64,000 nucleotides of DNA from JAMXLG01 sp963818925. Its GTDB lineage: Bacteria > Vulcanimicrobiota > Vulcanimicrobiia > Vulcanimicrobiales > Vulcanimicrobiaceae. Both the position numbers and the translations under genes were made by a program. The stretch lies in NCBI GenBank assembly GCA_963818925.1, contig CAWFTN010000001.1:992001-1056000 (forward strand), in the 5' to 3' direction. The notes below the pieces were generated by a model. The model was not told the origin of the DNA. It did no database searches and worked only from the letters and a program-made list of their open reading frames with translations. Positions 63,001 through 64,000 of this stretch are shown here, piece by piece (position 1 is the stretch's first letter; each line of letters starts with the position of its first letter).

Positions 63001-64000
63001 CCACCGTGGCGGGATAGAGTTGTAGGTTGCGATCGAAGAGACCCGAGAGACCGATCATGTTCAAGCGCGAGACGAGAAGCGGAACGAACGCGTGGTAGAA
63101 GGGCCACCACGTGTATTCAGCCTTGAAGAACGGATGGTACACGTACGCCGGCGCATTGGTGGTGAAATAGTTGCCGTTTTGGAAGTAGATCGTCGGAACG
63201 CAGAAATACTCACGCGCGGGATCGCGGTAGAAGAACGGCAAGCTCGAATCGAATTGCGCAATTTGATGCGGGACGACGAGCCGGTAATAATCGGCGGTGT
63301 TGAGCACGAGCTCCGATATCGTGGAACCATAGAGATTGTATGTCGTGTACAGCGGCCCCGTACGCGGACGCGTACTCGAGGTGAAACCTTCAAAATTCGG
63401 ATCGGGCATGATCCAGTCGCCGTCGTAGCGGCCGTCTGTCGGAAGGGCGATATCGGGTTTCTCCATCGACGACGGCAGTATGCCGATTTCGGCGACGCCG
63501 GGACCGCCCGCATTCGTTGCGTCGCTTAGGACTTCGGTGAATGCTTGCACGCCGTTACCGGCACCGCCCAGTACGTAAGCCCCGGCGATCATACGTACTC
63601 CCGGGTCCGAGTCGATGTAGATATCGATCTCGAGTGTCTCGCCGACGAAGAGCGACCGGAGTGTGACGTCCGCAGAGACCTGGGCCGCGCTAAAGACGAG
63701 CGTCTGGGGCGCCGTTTGTTTCGCTTGCCACTTGTTTTGTTTGAATTGACTCCACGCGAGTTGTACCTCGGCGTGCAAGTTCGGTCCGGGCGGCGCGGAG
63801 GCTGACGATTGAGCATTAGGAATAGGCTGGTTATTGGAGTCCGCTTTCGTCGTAACGATCGCCCAGAACAAGTAGAGTCTGCCGTTCCACATGACGGGCA
63901 GAATGTGATCGCTCGCGATGTCGAGGTCGATCTTCGACCAGGGCGTCCAGTGCGATGAATCGATCCACTGCCGGATGTAATAGATCGGCGGAACACCCTG
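60038..64000 (-). CDS. TcA-type insecticidal toxin subunit, C-terminal part (runs off the window)
   Basis: The frame is open through the window edge at 64000, so about 1320 C-terminal residues are present and the true start is outside. The visible part begins QGVPPIYYIRQWIDSSHWTP, WNGRLYLFW, the neuraminidase-like beta region of TcA. It continues with the long helical shaft (FFHAPLMIANALSLNQHFDDA, then coiled helices such as RYAFYNNRALMNDWEATALI). It ends with the TcB-binding domain (RYLPFEGMGAICSVLLELN). TcA pentamers form the channel that injects the TcC cargo. It overlaps the nucleotidyltransferase gene by 4 bases. Confidence 0.92.
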   Translation of the reverse strand, partial: QGVPPIYYIRQWIDSSHWTPWSKIDLDIASDHILPVMWNGRLYLFWAIVTTKADSNNQPIPNAQSSASAPPGPNLHAEVQLAWSQFKQNKWQAKQTAPQTLVFSAAQVSADVTLRSLFVGETLEIDIYIDSDPGVRMIAGAYVLGGAGNGVQAFTEVLSDATNAGGPGVAEIGILPSSMEKPDIALPTDGRYDGDWIMPDPNFEGFTSSTRPRTGPLYTTYNLYGSTISELVLNTADYYRLVVPHQIAQFDSSLPFFYRDPAREYFCVPTIYFQNGNYFTTNAPAYVYHPFFKAEYTWWPFYHAFVPLLVSRLNMIGLSGLFDRNLQLYPATVEGVTPFNFGTYYNPTANVLKFPDGTYPAEGIDFDPDAGYSIYNWELFFHAPLMIANALSLNQHFDDAKRWYEYIFNPSAGSTDSVPQRFWITAPFYLTSAASYSSEQINNLMQSINSHDPALEHQVAQWRSDPFDPDMIAQMRTVAYQRATVMKYINNLMLGGDMYFRMSTLESINIATQLYVLAEEMLGPAREVVQPRVAPAVKTYADLEGQLDSFSNAAVAAENVIPPVRVNVPTPSGSSKLPNINTLYFRIPPNQQLLDMWTTVNNRLDNIRHCRNIEGLAQQLPLFAPPINPALLVAATAAGLDLSSVLSDIDAPLPPYRFATMIRQAKELCASVQSLGTQLLSALEKSDAEQLARIRSSADITLQNAIEDIRNSEIDAANQQIDALDKAKQSYSDRYAFYNNRALMNDWEATALILQAASLIPQAIAIALDTAATVSYVIPDLQFGASGFGGTPMMTVKIGGQNVGQSSSSGATVAKIIAATIQTMAQTATALGQYTQRQDAWGLEAQTATDELARLDSEIKMANYRLDAAKKSLKAQVDTVNQSTDVDAFLHSKFTNQELYDWMTGETSATYFQTYQLAYASAKAAEQCFRRELAITDSSYIQFGYWDSLRQGLTAGDKLEADLQRLDSAYYTLNTRELEITKHVSLAQVDPYALLELINNHKTTVALPELLFSLDNPQLYMLRLKTLSVSVPAVISSNGSVSMSVSVLNNSYRATSDISGGYDRTGPNDTRFVDDPGGSAEIVTSSGQNDSGMFEFRLEDERYLPFEGMGAICSVLLELNNVLPQFDYTSITDVILHLKFTARDGGQAYATAASTSVRSKVNAAVLAESRKGLYRMFSSRHDYSSAWARFFNPGTGNDQVLSLDMAPERFPFYTSGMDIKVASLDVLATIADAGDYTLVITPPGGTPQTVTLPADATLNGLHHWATTFSTKIDLGHTPTPVGAKLPTWSVKLQKRGASDFRSLTPADIEDLVLIAGYQIS

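Overview
The window is a 64 kb, high-GC, gene-dense stretch of a diderm bacterium. Outer-membrane biology is shown by a TonB-dependent receptor with an N-terminal carboxypeptidase-regulatory-like domain, lipoproteins, and a site-2 protease. Several traits together suggest an uncultured lineage such as Candidatus Eremiobacterota (WPS-2): a copper-amine-oxidase-type stalk-domain protein, an archaeal/eukaryotic-type ProRS, archaeal-type LeuCD, a short EF-Ts and many GTG starts. This placement is an inference from general gene content and is only moderately certain. Coding is compact: many neighbouring genes share ATGA, GTGA or TGATG junctions, and three convergent pairs overlap inside a CTAA tetranucleotide. 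No rRNA, tRNA or CRISPR array was seen.

Layout. (1) 1-154 is the end of a TauE/SafE-like permease. (2) 151-8271, minus strand, is a surface-glycan operon: rmlB, rmlA, a TylF-like methyltransferase, a DegT aminotransferase (one-base frameshift), an ATP-grasp/HAD fusion, a methyltransferase, an Stf0 sulfotransferase and a GT2 glycosyltransferase. (3) 8525-16858, plus strand, is the core block rpsB-tsf-pyrH-frr-(small ORF)-uppS-cdsA-dxr-rseP-ispG plus a stalk-domain protein. It links translation, undecaprenyl/isoprenoid and phospholipid synthesis. (4) 16883-28014 holds an APC permease, a Nudix hydrolase, a TonB receptor paired with a PduO-type corrinoid adenosyltransferase, proS, an M16 peptidase, an Amj-type flippase, a TPR lipoprotein and a DUF4239 protein. 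(5) 28011-34321 holds an SDR, a truncated SRPBCC protein and a zinc alcohol dehydrogenase, then three polyprenol-type membrane glycosylation genes. (6) 34357-42152 holds glpX, a lipoamide-dehydrogenase-like flavoprotein, and an NAD module (separate nitrilase-type glutaminase, nadE, a Met8-like protein and cinA), then a subtilisin-like lipoprotein. (7) 42149-47242, minus strand, is a five-gene cluster: CoA-binding protein, LuxE-like, LuxC-like, class III aminotransferase and Gfo/Idh/MocA oxidoreductase. It reads as an acyl to aldehyde to amine pathway with no luciferase. (8) 47269-51900 holds leuCD, two exported unknowns, rpmE and prfA (one-base frameshift). (9) 52195-64000, minus strand, is a Tc (ABC) toxin locus: a TcA C-terminal half running off the window, a minimal nucleotidyltransferase, and a fused TcB-TcC (SpvB/RHS) protein of 2506 residues.

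The most unusual locus is the Tc toxin operon. The nucleotidyltransferase gene overlaps both toxin genes by 4 and 1 bases. The RHS protein ends in 25-residue proline-rich repeats and a hydrophobic tail, not in a recognisable toxin domain. Second is the LuxE/LuxC/aminotransferase cluster. Two single-base frameshifts, in prfA and the DegT gene, each restore a family-standard protein when one base is removed. This points to assembly indels or recent lesions. Two dispersed repeat families are present: a CCATATGG-flanked palindrome, with one copy inside a coding sequence, and a 23-base element near gene 3' ends.
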